Assembly (NCBI RefSeq): GCF_047468865.1
Contig: NZ_JBLGTV010000004.1
Span: 158,399-222,398 of the forward strand
Direction of reading: 5' to 3'
DNA length: 64,000 bases
Origin: Castellaniella hirudinis_A
GTDB taxonomy: Bacteria > Pseudomonadota > Gammaproteobacteria > Burkholderiales > Burkholderiaceae_B
A program made the translations under genes and the position numbers. This document shows positions 55,359 through 63,327 of the stretch, in pieces; the first letter of the stretch is position 1; the number at the start of each line of letters is the position of its first letter. Below the pieces are notes generated by a model that was given only the letters and a program-made list of their open reading frames with translations, made no database searches and was not told the origin of the DNA.

Positions 55359-55466
55359 CTGTCTCGCACGATCTCACCAAGTCCCATTTTCATCGCAAAA
55401 TCAAGGGCTTGCGTCAAACTCCCCTCCCATACTGTCTCATCGGATTCCGCTGAATCCCGGGCTTTT
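55359..55466 (+). repeat. Integrase leader, copy A
   Basis: This 108-bp segment between the tRNA and the integrase start recurs at 61281-61388 with only five differences. It starts CTGTCTCGCACGATCTCACC and ends CCCGGGCTTTT. It marks the left end of each of two stacked elements. Confidence 0.9.
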
Positions 55467-55528
55467 AGTACCCTCACGCAGTACCCTAACCTATCGGCTC
55501 AAATCCGAGGAACTATTGGGGGTGAGCT

Positions 55529-56920
55529 ATGAAACTGTCCGTAAAGACCGTGGAAGCGGCCAAACCGACCGAAAAAGAGTACATGCTGCCCGATGGGGAT
55601 AAATTGTATCTCCGCGTCCAGCCAAGAGGCTCAAAAAGCTGGTTATTCCTCTACTACGACATAGCTGGCCGCCGGATCAAGCTAACCATCGGCGCCTACC
55701 CTGCCATGTCACTTGCGGCCGCCCGCACCGTAGCTGAGCAGCACCGTCTGGATTTGCAGGAGGGCAAAGACCCTCGCCAGATGAAACGGGAGGCTCGTCA
55801 CGAAGCGCGGCGCCATGCTTTAGCCACATTCGAGAAAGTGGCTCGGGGGTGGCATGCCCATGCCAAGCATATCCACGAATGGAGTGAAGACTACAGCCAG
55901 AAAATCCTGCGCCAACTGGAACTGCATGCTTTCCCGAGACTCGGCCGACACCCCATCGGTTCGCTGAACCGGCTGGACGTTCTGCAGTGTCTGGAGGCCG
56001 TCTCTCTGGCCGGCACCCGGGAAACCGCCATCCGGCTGCGGGAAAGCCTGCAACGTGTCTTTGCGCGAGCGGTCACGGTGGGGCTGCTAGAGCCCGGTGA
56101 GAATTACATGGCCAAGGGCGTGGCCGACTTCAAGCTGCGCAGCCCGATAGTGAAGCACTACGCCACCATTCTGGAACCCGCCAAGATTGGCCAACTGATG
56201 CGTGACATCCGCGGATACACAGGGCATTACATCGTCTGCTGCGCCCTGCGAATCATGCCTTACGTGTTTCAACGTCCAGGACAGATACGCATGATGGAGT
56301 GGGAGCAGCTTGATCTGGATGCTGGCATTTGGGTTTGCCCGCCCCGCATGATGAAGATGCGGGAAGCCCACAAAAATAGCGGACAAGCAGCCTCACACGT
56401 CGTTCCCCTGCCCACGCAAGTCGTTGACATCCTTCGGCAGCTCCATACGGTCACCGGGCCGACCGGCCCCGTCTTCAAAAGCGTATCGCGCCGACGAGGC
56501 AAGAACGGCTACTCACGCTACATCTCGAACAACACCATGAACAGCGCCTTGCGCGCCTTGGGTTATGACACCCAAACGGACATTACCGGCCACGGCTTCA
56601 GGGCGATGGCGCGCACGCTCATCCGGGAAAGGCTGGGATGGGACAGGGAAATGATCGAAAAGCACCTGGCCCACGTCTCGGACGAAGAACTGGGGGAAGC
56701 CTACGACAGAACCCGCTTCATCGAACAGCGTCATGAAATGGCGCAGGCATGGGCGGACTACCTAGATTCGTTGGCGGCGCAAAAGGCACCGACTGGAACA
56801 AGCGAACGAGCAAGGCCAGTCTCCAACGACGATGATCGTGACCTTGCGGAATTTTCCGCCAATCCAGCTCGCAACCGAATCAGTAGCGTACCTGGCGAAC
56901 CTTCGCACCTTGAGAGGTAG
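55529..56920 (+). CDS. P4-type tyrosine integrase
   Basis: 463 residues. An N-terminal arm-binding domain (DUF4102-like; MKLSVKTVEAAKPTEKEYMLPDGDKLYLRV), a core-binding domain, and a C-terminal catalytic domain with the family residues: Arg in FQRPGQIRMMEW, HGFR (His-x-x-Arg), HLAH and Tyr in YDRTRF. All are in place, so the enzyme may be active. It is oriented away from the tRNA-Phe end, the standard P4-island position. The C-terminal 50 residues after the catalytic Tyr are longer than usual. Its 3' end overlaps the convergent alpA-like gene by 41 bp. Confidence 0.95.
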   Translation: MKLSVKTVEAAKPTEKEYMLPDGDKLYLRVQPRGSKSWLFLYYDIAGRRIKLTIGAYPAMSLAAARTVAEQHRLDLQEGKDPRQMKREARHEARRHALATFEKVARGWHAHAKHIHEWSEDYSQKILRQLELHAFPRLGRHPIGSLNRLDVLQCLEAVSLAGTRETAIRLRESLQRVFARAVTVGLLEPGENYMAKGVADFKLRSPIVKHYATILEPAKIGQLMRDIRGYTGHYIVCCALRIMPYVFQRPGQIRMMEWEQLDLDAGIWVCPPRMMKMREAHKNSGQAASHVVPLPTQVVDILRQLHTVTGPTGPVFKSVSRRRGKNGYSRYISNNTMNSALRALGYDTQTDITGHGFRAMARTLIRERLGWDREMIEKHLAHVSDEELGEAYDRTRFIEQRHEMAQAWADYLDSLAAQKAPTGTSERARPVSNDDDRDLAEFSANPARNRISSVPGEPSHLER

Positions 56921-57176
56921 TGCGCGTGGAGCAGGACTCCATCAGCTTGAAACCACCGGGGTTCTGCTCCCATTGTTCCAAATCCCCGCGCCGCCATCCC
57001 TTGGCCGCACCGCCCAGGGAAACCGGCGCGGGGAACGTGCCGGCTGCGATGCGGCGATACAAGCTAGATCGACTCAAAGCCGTCATGCGCAGCACATCGC
57101 GCATGCGGTAGAACATGGGTGATGCAAGCTCGGTTTTCGCGGCGACGTGTGATGTTTCGTGATCGGACTGAATCAT
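56880..57176 (-). CDS. AlpA-type excisionase/regulator, copy A
   Basis: 98 residues with an AlpA-like MerR-type helix-turn-helix (YRMRDVLRMTALSRSSLYRRIAAGTFPAPVSLGGAAKGWRRGDLEQW). AlpA proteins activate integrase expression or excision in P4-like elements. It is oriented toward the integrase. It is 79% identical to copy B at 61678, yet the non-coding DNA upstream of each is about 94% identical. Confidence 0.9.
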   Translation of the reverse strand: MIQSDHETSHVAAKTELASPMFYRMRDVLRMTALSRSSLYRRIAAGTFPAPVSLGGAAKGWRRGDLEQWEQNPGGFKLMESCSTRTTSQGAKVRQVRY

Positions 57177-57354
57177 GGGGTTCTCCCGGTGTTTCGTTCA
57201 ACACCAGATTGCCTCAACGCGTTCCGAACACACACCTGCTCAGGCGTAGTGTGGCGAAGTCAAGTATGGTGACCGTGACAGACGTAAGTGCTTGAATGTC
57301 TACAATAGGTCGGTAGCGATCCACCGCCAAAAGGCTGCTAACGGACAAAAGCGG
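57177..57354. repeat. alpA leader, copy A
   Basis: This 178-bp region upstream of alpA copy A recurs at 61978-62154 with only about ten differences. It contains the conserved small hairpin GGTGTT-TCGTTC-AACACC (57188-57205). It is probably the alpA control region. From 57355 to 57551 I see no gene; a half copy of the TTGCAA repeat (TCGCGGCTTGCAA) lies near 57404-57416. Confidence 0.85.
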
Positions 57355-57551
57355 CCCTTCGAAGAGCTGCGGCATAAGAATGCCTTAGGTAGGTCTGAAA
57401 CACTCGCGGCTTGCAAAGTTAGCAATCATGAGCATTAACGCGGAGCGAAGATGAGCAGCACACCTTATTTTGGAAATACGCCAGCTGCATTCGTACTAAC
57501 CCTACATTGAGTTCGGTGAGCGCGGCGGAGATCTGCGACACTAGCGGTTGA

Positions 57552-57908
57552 TTTATAACTGGATGGCAGCGCCAAAACTCCGAACGCAATGCGGATATCG
57601 GCATTGCGGCGCACGTGGCGACGGAAAAGAAACAGACCTTGGATACCTTCTACAGCGGCCCAGGCTGGAACGCCTGGGGCTGGCATGGCGGATGGGGCAT
57701 GGGGATGGGCACGGCCAGAACCACGGTGCGTACCTACGAGATCGGCACGCTGGTGATCGATATGTTCGACCTGCAAAGCAAGCGCGCCGTATGGCGAGGC
57801 ACTGTCAGCGGCACCATTCCCAGCTCTTCGGAAAAACTCAACCAAGGCGTGCAGGAAGGGATCACCAAGCTGTTCGAGGCGTTTCCGTCTGGAAGCGGGG
57901 TGAAGTGA
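57552..57908 (+). pseudogene. DUF4136 lipoprotein fragment, 5' part missing
   Basis: The reading frame after the TGA at 57549 gives NADIGIAAHVATEKKQTLDTFYSG, then a Gly/Trp-rich stretch (GWNAWGWHGGWGMGMGTA), then TTVRTYEIGTLVIDMFDLQSKRAVWRGTVSGTI. This is the C-terminal two thirds of a DUF4136 domain. The signal peptide, lipobox Cys and first part of the domain are absent. A GTG at 57615 could start a 97-residue product, but the truncation suggests a dead gene. Confidence 0.75.
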
Positions 57909-57935
57909 GGGTTAGCCGACTAAGGTAAATACGCC

Positions 57936-58205
57936 TCACTTGCCGTCAGCGACCCAGTTCTCCACCTCAAGCGCGGGCACTCGCGCAAACTCGGACACAT
58001 TATTCGTCACCAGTACGAGACCCGCGCTACGTGCGTGACCGGCGATATGCAGATCGTTCTTTTCTCCGCACTATGCAGAAGCTCGGCCAGGGTAATGGAG
58101 GAAATCGCCATACGGCTTGCATTAGCGTTGAAAGTGGTCAGAACCTCGACGGGTCGCCGCTTCAGGACATAGATGAATATTGGTATCCAGCAGGTAACGC
58201 AGCAT
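57936..58205 (-). pseudogene. vapC: vapC toxin remnant (PIN domain), frameshifted and internally deleted
   Basis: The first codons encode MLRYLLDTN, the VapC start. The frame is then lost by a base; the next frame gives IFIYVLKRRPVEVLTTFNAN and ITLAELLHSAEK. It then jumps, after what looks like a deletion of about 50 codons, to NDLHIAGHARSAGLVLVTNN and ends VENWVADGK. The missing centre holds part of the acidic nuclease site, so no toxin is made. The ATG overlaps the vapB stop (TGATG), as in intact vapBC operons. Confidence 0.88.
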
Positions 58206-58438
58206 CAGAGCAATTCCCGCTCTGGCTGATCTTGGCCGGCACGTTCAGACATGAAGTCATCGCTGACAGCGGGACCGTTCAAGAAGAAGCTGTCCCACGT
58301 CTGGCCCACAGGCGCGATGATGCATTCATTTCCCCTGACCCGTATCTGCACTTTACGCACCCCTTCCGGCAGACGTACTTCCACAGGAAGCCGAACAGCT
58401 TGAGTGCGGTTGTTGATGAAGACGGTACCAATGGACAT
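58205..58438 (-). CDS. vapB: VapB-type antitoxin (AbrB-like)
   Basis: 77 residues. The AbrB/SpoVT-type N-terminus reads GTVFINNRTQAVRLPVEVRLPEGVRKVQIRVRGNECIIAPVG, and the C-terminal part WDSFFLNGPAVSDDFMSERAGQDQPERELL would wrap the toxin. The frame is intact although the toxin gene after it is destroyed. It could still bind DNA or neutralise a related VapC. Confidence 0.9.
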   Translation of the reverse strand: MSIGTVFINNRTQAVRLPVEVRLPEGVRKVQIRVRGNECIIAPVGQTWDSFFLNGPAVSDDFMSERAGQDQPERELL

Positions 58439-58653
58439 GGGCTACTCCTTCTGCTTGTCTACTTAGATAGCAATTTGCTTTCAGTCAAGGCTGACACCAG
58501 CCCCAGCCCTCATCAAGCGAAACTCGAACACGTTGTCATCGGGCGGAAAACGGCCTTCGCAACAACCCTATCATGCGTTCGCCCACCCGACGACTGCAAA
58601 TGGAGTGGACGCGCCGGTGACGACAAGCAGCGTATCGGCAACGACAGACACGC

Positions 58654-59145
58654 TCACGACGAGAGGATTTCCTCATCGAGATCTTTGGACAGGCGCTTGA
58701 GCGCCTTGGCCTGACGCTGCCGTTCATCCTCCTGCCATTGCATCACAGCGCTGCGCAGCACGCGGCGCTGGTTGCCTACTTTCTGGTGCAGCGGCACTGT
58801 GCCAGCGTCGATCAGCTTGACCATGTAGGGCCGGCTAACATTGGCTAGCTGCGCCGCCTGCTCCGTGGTGAGAACCTGATTGTCTTCACGAACCTCTGCC
58901 TTGTGATCTGCGGTCCGCAATTGCACGGTAGCCCGCCCCAGCATTTCAATCAGTTCGTTCGTGATAGCCGCGTCAGCCGCTTTACTGAGCTTGACGTGAC
59001 GACGCACAACGGACATGACAGGCTCCACGTCAAACGACAACTCGAACATTGGCCGAGCGGCCTGCGCATGTTTCCTGGCTGCCCCACGAGGCGCCGGAGC
59101 GGCGCGCCGCTCGCCCGAGGAAGAAGGTATCTGCTTGAAAGTCAT
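58654..59145 (-). CDS. Excisionase-like HTH antitoxin, toxin partner not found
   Basis: 163 residues. The C-terminal excisionase-type helix-turn-helix is clear: VLTTEQAAQLANVSRPYMVKLIDAGTVPLHQKVGNQRRVLRSAVMQW. This architecture is typical of antitoxins that precede PIN-domain toxins. In the 215 bp downstream (58439-58653) only short pieces are open (SVVADTLLVVTG right after the stop, VFEFRLMRAG further on), which may be a decayed PIN gene but cannot be proven. ATG at 59145 used; 59154 is possible. Confidence 0.8.
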   Translation of the reverse strand: MTFKQIPSSSGERRAAPAPRGAARKHAQAARPMFELSFDVEPVMSVVRRHVKLSKAADAAITNELIEMLGRATVQLRTADHKAEVREDNQVLTTEQAAQLANVSRPYMVKLIDAGTVPLHQKVGNQRRVLRSAVMQWQEDERQRQAKALKRLSKDLDEEILSS

Positions 59146-59228
59146 GATTAGCACGATAACAAAAACTCGAAACTATCGAAATACTCGAATCGCGAACTAA
59201 TCGACAGCACTCAGATACGTTTCGATAT

Positions 59229-59750
59229 TCAAGATTCCTGCAACTGGCGTATCGTCGCCATCGGCAGGAATAGTCTCTGGGTATTATTCGGAAAAGCAAT
59301 AAATCCGTACTTGCGATAGAACTTGGCCGCAGCAGCGTCTTTCGCATCCACAACCATAGCGTGGACGGCCATCACCTGAGTCGCAAGCAACGTACGGTAC
59401 ATCGCATCCATCAACAGGAACTCGCCCAAACCCGATCCCTGAACATCGCGATCAACCGCCAAGCGACCAAGCAGGACAGCAGGAACGGGATAACGCGGCA
59501 GTTTTCTGGCTTGCTCCACAGGCAGCTCATCGCGCTGGAAGCTCGTCGCACTTAAGGTGTAATAACCGCAGATCGTCGTAGCCTCGTGCCGCACGGCCAC
59601 AAAAACACGGGCCACATCCCGCTTGATATCCTGCGACGCATGCTCTCGAAGATAGCGATCAAGCTCGGAAGCACCACAAGAGAAAGCGGTGCGATCATGT
59701 GCCTTGCTGTCAAACGCCAAAACCTGCCATGACGATGGCGTGACTGTCAT
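59229..59750 (-). CDS. GNAT toxin, TacT-like
   Basis: 173 residues, an acetyltransferase of the TacT/AtaT group. FSCGASELDRYLREHASQDIKRDVARVFVAV is the family N-terminus; the acetyl-CoA site reads LLGRLAVDRDVQGSGLGEFLLMDA, and the end AAAKFYRKYGFIAFPNNTQRLFLPM. These toxins acetylate aminoacyl-tRNA and stop translation. It overlaps the antitoxin gene (ATGA). Both genes look intact. Confidence 0.93.
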   Translation of the reverse strand: MTVTPSSWQVLAFDSKAHDRTAFSCGASELDRYLREHASQDIKRDVARVFVAVRHEATTICGYYTLSATSFQRDELPVEQARKLPRYPVPAVLLGRLAVDRDVQGSGLGEFLLMDAMYRTLLATQVMAVHAMVVDAKDAAAAKFYRKYGFIAFPNNTQRLFLPMATIRQLQES

Positions 59751-60028
59751 CCGACCGCCTTTTGATACTTGGAAAATGCGTTGCGCAACGCGGCATTGGG
59801 CGCAGGCGGATTGCTCAAAGCGTCGTAAAACACCTTCCAATCTGCCGCCGACAGCGCGACGGCTTCGTTCTCGCGGATGACCTTTTCGGCTTCGGCCAAC
59901 GCTGTCGTCAGCACGAACTGGCTCACTGTCTTATGACGATAGTTAGCCGCGCGTTGAAGCACGGTCTTGGCCTCAGCGTTCAGGCGCACCTGAAGCCGCT
60001 CATCTTTTGCTTCTGCTGTGTTGGACAT
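59747..60028 (-). CDS. DUF1778 antitoxin, TacA-like
   Basis: 93 residues. A ribbon-helix-helix N-terminus (KDERLQVRLNAEAKTVLQRAANYRHKTVSQFVLTTALAEAEKVI) is followed by a toxin-binding C-terminus (LSAADWKVFYDALSNPPAPNAALRNAFSKYQ). This is the usual partner of GNAT toxins. GAGAGG lies before the ATG and a clear palindromic operator covers the promoter, so autorepression is expected. Confidence 0.93.
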   Translation of the reverse strand: MSNTAEAKDERLQVRLNAEAKTVLQRAANYRHKTVSQFVLTTALAEAEKVIRENEAVALSAADWKVFYDALSNPPAPNAALRNAFSKYQKAVG

Positions 60029-60055
60029 GGCAAGCCTCTCGGGATAGAGCATAAA

Positions 60056-60078
60056 TTGTACTCCCAAACGGAGTACAA
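60056..60078 (-). promoter_or_regulatory. Palindromic operator of the GNAT toxin-antitoxin operon
   Basis: TTGTACTCC and GGAGTACAA are a perfect 9-bp inverted repeat with a CAAAC spacer, 28 bp before the antitoxin ATG. On the minus strand TTGTAC can serve as -35 and TTATGC about 18 bp on as -10, so a bound repressor would cover the promoter. Confidence 0.7.
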
Positions 60079-60226
60079 CCCAAGACCTGCTCCAGTTATT
60101 GACGTCCAGGCGCTGGAGCCGCAATATTTGCATCTATCGGGGCTATTCCCTAAACTGGTTCCTGAACACCAACCACTTTTGAAAAGGTTCAATGTCTATG
60201 CTGGTTTACGATCATTTTGTGATCGT

Positions 60227-60239
60227 GCCCCGGCCACCA
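60227..60239 (+). other. Possible displaced tRNA 3' end (attR remnant)
   Basis: GCCCCGGCCACCA differs from the tRNA-Phe end (GCCCCGGGCCACCA) by one missing G and is followed 11 bp later by an intrinsic terminator, the layout expected behind a tRNA gene. No T-arm precedes it. The region 60079-60428 (350 bp) otherwise holds no convincing gene, only this, the terminator and a hairpin (GCCTCGCG/CGCGAGGC) near 60395. Confidence 0.4.
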
Positions 60240-60250
60240 GTTGCAATTGA

Positions 60251-60276
60251 CCCAACGGTTCTCCGTTGGGTTTTTT
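60251..60276 (+). terminator. Intrinsic terminator
   Basis: CCCAACGG-TTCT-CCGTTGGG followed by six Ts is a textbook rho-independent terminator for the plus strand. No intact plus-strand gene ends just before it. The best explanation is the old terminator of a tRNA or other gene displaced by the element. Confidence 0.85.
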
Positions 60277-60428
60277 GTTGCCTGGAGCGCCAGGGTTGGC
60301 GCGGGTTCGCGGGGATGCCTCGCGAGCGCGGGTGGCTTGCTCACCCCCTTTTGGCTCTGTCTGGCCGCTCTGCTCTCTGGTTTTATCTGTTTGCCTCGCG
60401 AGCGCGCGCGAGGCCAGGGCTAGTGTTT

Positions 60429-61147
60429 ATGCGGGTTTCGGGGGTACGCGAGTATCTGGTCAAGGGCTTCACCATGGACGACGCCCGCCTAAAGAACTTG
60501 GGCGGCGGCAGCTACTGGAAGGAATTGCTGGACCGCATCCGCGACATACGCTCTAGCGAAAAAGTCCTCTACCGACAGGTTCTGGACCTTTACGCCACCA
60601 GCGTGGACTACGACTCCAAAGCCCAGGCCAGTACACTGTTTTTCAAAACCGTGCAAAATAAGCTGCACTACGCCGCACACGGCCAAACAGCTGCCGAGGT
60701 CATTGCCAAACGGGCCAACGCCGGCAAGCCCTTCATGGGCCTACTGTCCTTCTCAGGCCACCAGCCCACAAAGACAGACGTGGGCAATGCCAAGAACTAC
60801 TTGGATGCCAACGAGCTCAAACGCCTGAACGCGCTGGTGTCAGCTTATTTCGATGCCGCAGAGTTCAGAGCCATGAATCATGAGCCAACGTACATGAAGG
60901 ACTGGCTCACACACCTTGAACAGCTATGAAGGACTGGCTCACACACCTTGAACAGCTGATCACGGCCATGGGCGGTAAAACCCTGCAGGGTGCTGGCAAG
61001 GTCAGCCACAAGGATGCTCTGACCCACGCCGAGGCTGAATACGCAAAATTTCGAACCCGGCTCGCTGCGCAGCCTTCTGAAGTGGAAGCCGTATTTCTGG
61101 ACACCATCAAGAAGGCGCAAAAGAAGGTCGAGAGGAAAAAGAGCTAA
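60429..61147 (+). pseudogene. RhuM-family gene, 5'-truncated and split by a 32-bp duplication
   Basis: The first frame (60429-60929) gives REYLVKGFTMDDARLKNLGGGSYWKELLDRIRDIR, LFFKTVQNKLHYAAHGQTAAEVI and KNYLDANELKRLNALVSAYFDAAE, matching the middle of RhuM/Fic-linked proteins. The N-terminal third is absent. A perfect duplication at 60894-60957 shifts the frame and gives a stop at 60929. The second frame (60926-61147) carries on with ITAMGGKTLQGAGKVSHKDALTHAEAEYAKF, the normal RhuM end. Removing one copy would rejoin both parts. Confidence 0.88.
60894..60957. repeat. 32-bp perfect tandem duplication inside the RhuM gene
   Basis: Positions 60894-60925 and 60926-60957 are identical (ATGAAGGACTGGCTCACACA and on to AACAGCT). 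Since 32 is not a multiple of three, the duplication breaks the frame. It looks recent because there is no mismatch. Confidence 0.97.
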
Positions 61148-61280
61148 ATCAGATTGAAGAATTGATGGCCGAGCCCATCCAAAGGCAAGTCCGCGGTTCC
61201 CCTGACTCTTTAGTTCAAATCATGCCTATTCCGCACGGAGAACAAGTTGTGAACCAGAGGCCAACCCCACCACCATCCCC

Positions 61281-61388
61281 CTGTCTCGCACGATCTCACC
61301 AAGTTCCATTTTCATCGCAAAATCAAGGGCTTGCGTCAAACTCCTCTCCTATACTATCTCATCGGATTCCGCTGAGTCCCGGGCTTTT
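61281..61388 (+). repeat. Integrase leader, copy B
   Basis: Second copy of the 108-bp leader at 55359-55466, with five differences. It is preceded by CCACCAT (61270-61276), which matches the tRNA end only at its last bases. The stretch 61148-61453 (306 bp) has no gene of its own apart from this leader. Confidence 0.9.
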
Positions 61389-61453
61389 TGTTCCCCAAGC
61401 GGTTCCCCTAAGCTGTCCCTTGAAATTTTGGGGACCACTCAGGAGGGACAGCG

Positions 61454-61583
61454 ATGACACTCTCACGTGTCGGATGAAGAACTGGGCCTGGCCTATGACC
61501 GAACCACCTTCATCGCCCAGCGACAGAAGATGGCGCAAGAATGGGCCGACTATCTGGATGAGTTGGCGGCGAAGCGGGCGTAG
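61454..61583 (+). pseudogene. Second integrase reduced to its two ends
   Basis: The start ATGACACTCTC corresponds to the first codons of the integrase at 55529. It is joined directly, in another frame, to the integrase 3' end: HVSDEELGLAYDRTTFIAQRQ and MAQEWADYLDELAAKRA. About 1.15 kb in between is deleted. The part left differs clearly from the intact integrase, so this is a separate, related element. Confidence 0.9.
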
Positions 61584-61677
61584 TGGATAAGGGCGGGGGC
61601 TGCGCGTTTTGTCGGGCAGCCCTCGCCTTGCTCGGGGCAGGCATATTGTGGAGCCAATCGCGTCCACACATTAAGTA

Positions 61678-61977
61678 TCATCCGTACCGGACGCGACGCA
61701 CCTTGGCGCCTTGGCTGGTCGTTTCCACCGAGCAAGACGACATCAACCGGAAGTTCGCCGGGCCCCGCTCCCACTCATCCAGATCACTGTGCCGCCAGCC
61801 TTTGGCGGCGCCGCCCAGCGACACGGGCGCGGGAAACGTGCCGGATGCAATACGGCGATAGAGACTGGAACGGCTCAATGCCGTCATCCGAAGCACGTCA
61901 CGCATGCGGTAGAGCATTGGGGAAGCGAGGTCGGGTTTAGCGGTGGTATAAGAGGTTTCGTGATCGGACTGAGCCAT
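61678..61977 (-). CDS. AlpA-type excisionase/regulator, copy B
   Basis: 99 residues with the same MerR-like helix-turn-helix as copy A (LYRMRDVLRMTALSRSSLYRRIASGTFPAPVSLGGAAKGWRHSDLDEW). Intact, although the integrase next to it is deleted. It could act on the intact integrase of the first element. Confidence 0.9.
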   Translation of the reverse strand: MAQSDHETSYTTAKPDLASPMLYRMRDVLRMTALSRSSLYRRIASGTFPAPVSLGGAAKGWRHSDLDEWERGPANFRLMSSCSVETTSQGAKVRRVRYG

Positions 61978-62154
61978 GAGGTTCTCCCGGTGTTTCGTTC
62001 AACACCAGATTGCCTCAACCCATTCCGAACACATACCTGCTCGGGCGTAGTGTGGCGAAGTCAAGTATGGTGGCCGTGACAGACGTAAGTGCTTGAATGT
62101 CTACAATAGGTCGGTAGCGATCCACTGCGAAAGGCTGCTAACGGCCAAGAGCGG
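61978..62154. repeat. alpA leader, copy B
   Basis: Second copy of the region at 57177-57354, including the GGTGTT/AACACC hairpin (61989-62006). From 62155 to 62418 I see no gene; base composition becomes AT-rich here and a possible promoter for the next gene lies at 62367. Confidence 0.85.
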
Positions 62155-62366
62155 ACGGATAAAGGGAGTCAGTTAATGTCTGCTATCCGACATGAGATGA
62201 TTGGAACATTCACTCTGGCTCCTACGCTAGGTTAGTACGATTCAGCAATAGCATTGCCACCGCACCGAGTTAGGCGCCTCACACCAAAGCGCTCAACTTC
62301 GCGGTACGCGAAATGTGAGATACGAGCACTCAAATAATCGCCGAACAAGATCGAAAAACGGTAAGA

Positions 62367-62395
62367 TTGTAGTGATTGTGTGGTTTGAGTCTATT
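62367..62395 (+). promoter_or_regulatory. Candidate promoter of the DUF6414-like gene
   Basis: TTGTAG (62367-62372) and TCTATT (62390-62395) are 17 bp apart, and the ATG follows 23 bp later with AAGGA as ribosome-binding site. This is a pattern match only. Confidence 0.4.
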
Positions 62396-62418
62396 TCTGA
62401 AATAAGTAAGGATTTAAT

Positions 62419-63327
62419 ATGAATCTGTACATTGAGCCAATATATTTAAATGAAAAAATGGTTCTGAACTGCGCAGCATATCTTTTCAAAGGTGTTGCCA
62501 TGGAGGCTGAGATATCGCAATCCCAAACCTCCAAAAACAAGGGTAACTTAAATATTGGCCTAAAGTTCCTGAGCGAACTAATTTCCCCCGTTTCGTTTTC
62601 GGGCGAGCATAGCGGAGAAAAATCTGAGACAAGCAAAACTGCTCGACGCTATACGATGGGCGGTCTACACATGTCGCTCATTGATGCCTTGATTGAGCAA
62701 AAATACATATCCAAAGATCCCGACATCACCAAACCTCCAGTTAGAGATAAATTTGTCGAATTGGATGTTATCCTAAAACCCATTGATTTCTATTCGATAA
62801 TTGAAGCAATCAAGGTTTCAGCGCCCCTTATAGTTCAGCTTCTACAGAATTTTGGCGATAAATTCAATCCTCAAATTTTCAATAAAAATTTCAAGGCTGA
62901 TCTTGCAAAGTACGAATCCCTTATATCAAGAGTATTAAACGATCTTGAAGGGGATTATTTGAAGTCCGGGCAACTGGAAATGATAATGATCAATCCGGAA
63001 ACCCATAGACAGGTTGGGGTGCTTGATGTCGATGTCAACGATTTAGACGCGTTGTCGGTAAAAGCAAAACTAACGGATGGTCGTTTTCGCGTTATTGGCA
63101 GGGCATCCAGGCATGTTCCGAGTGGCGAGTCGATTAGCCTAGTTCAGCGTACGATTCTTTCGTCCGTGCTTTCCATCTTGGAGAAATTCATGGGCGCAAC
63201 GGATGTGGATGGTGTAGAAAAATACAAACGAAGTATGGGTACGGCCCGGGACTTCGCACAGCAAATTTGTCAACTTAGCCTACCTGGACCCGCCTTGCGT
63301 GTGATGGCGATGTCCATTTGTATATAA
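62419..63327 (+). CDS. AT-rich accessory protein, possibly DUF6414 family
   Basis: 302 residues, no signal peptide or transmembrane segment seen. The segments IYLNEKMVLNCAAYLFKG near the start, ARRYTMGGLHMSLIDALIEQKYI near 75-98, KFVELDVILKPIDFYSIIEAIKV and the end LPGPALRVMAMSICI remind me of DUF6414 proteins, but I cannot confirm this by eye. The gene is much more AT-rich than the core, so it is probably acquired. It is followed, after a 256-bp gap without a convincing gene, by a DUF4062 gene on the same strand. Function unknown; a defence role is a guess from context. Confidence 0.6.
   Translation: MNLYIEPIYLNEKMVLNCAAYLFKGVAMEAEISQSQTSKNKGNLNIGLKFLSELISPVSFSGEHSGEKSETSKTARRYTMGGLHMSLIDALIEQKYISKDPDITKPPVRDKFVELDVILKPIDFYSIIEAIKVSAPLIVQLLQNFGDKFNPQIFNKNFKADLAKYESLISRVLNDLEGDYLKSGQLEMIMINPETHRQVGVLDVDVNDLDALSVKAKLTDGRFRVIGRASRHVPSGESISLVQRTILSSVLSILEKFMGATDVDGVEKYKRSMGTARDFAQQICQLSLPGPALRVMAMSICI

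Noticed and set aside
60192..60428. N-terminal extension of the RhuM frame starting at 60192
   Set aside because: The extension runs through the terminator at 60251-60276 and the tRNA-like end, and its Arg/Trp-rich sequence has nothing in common with RhuM.
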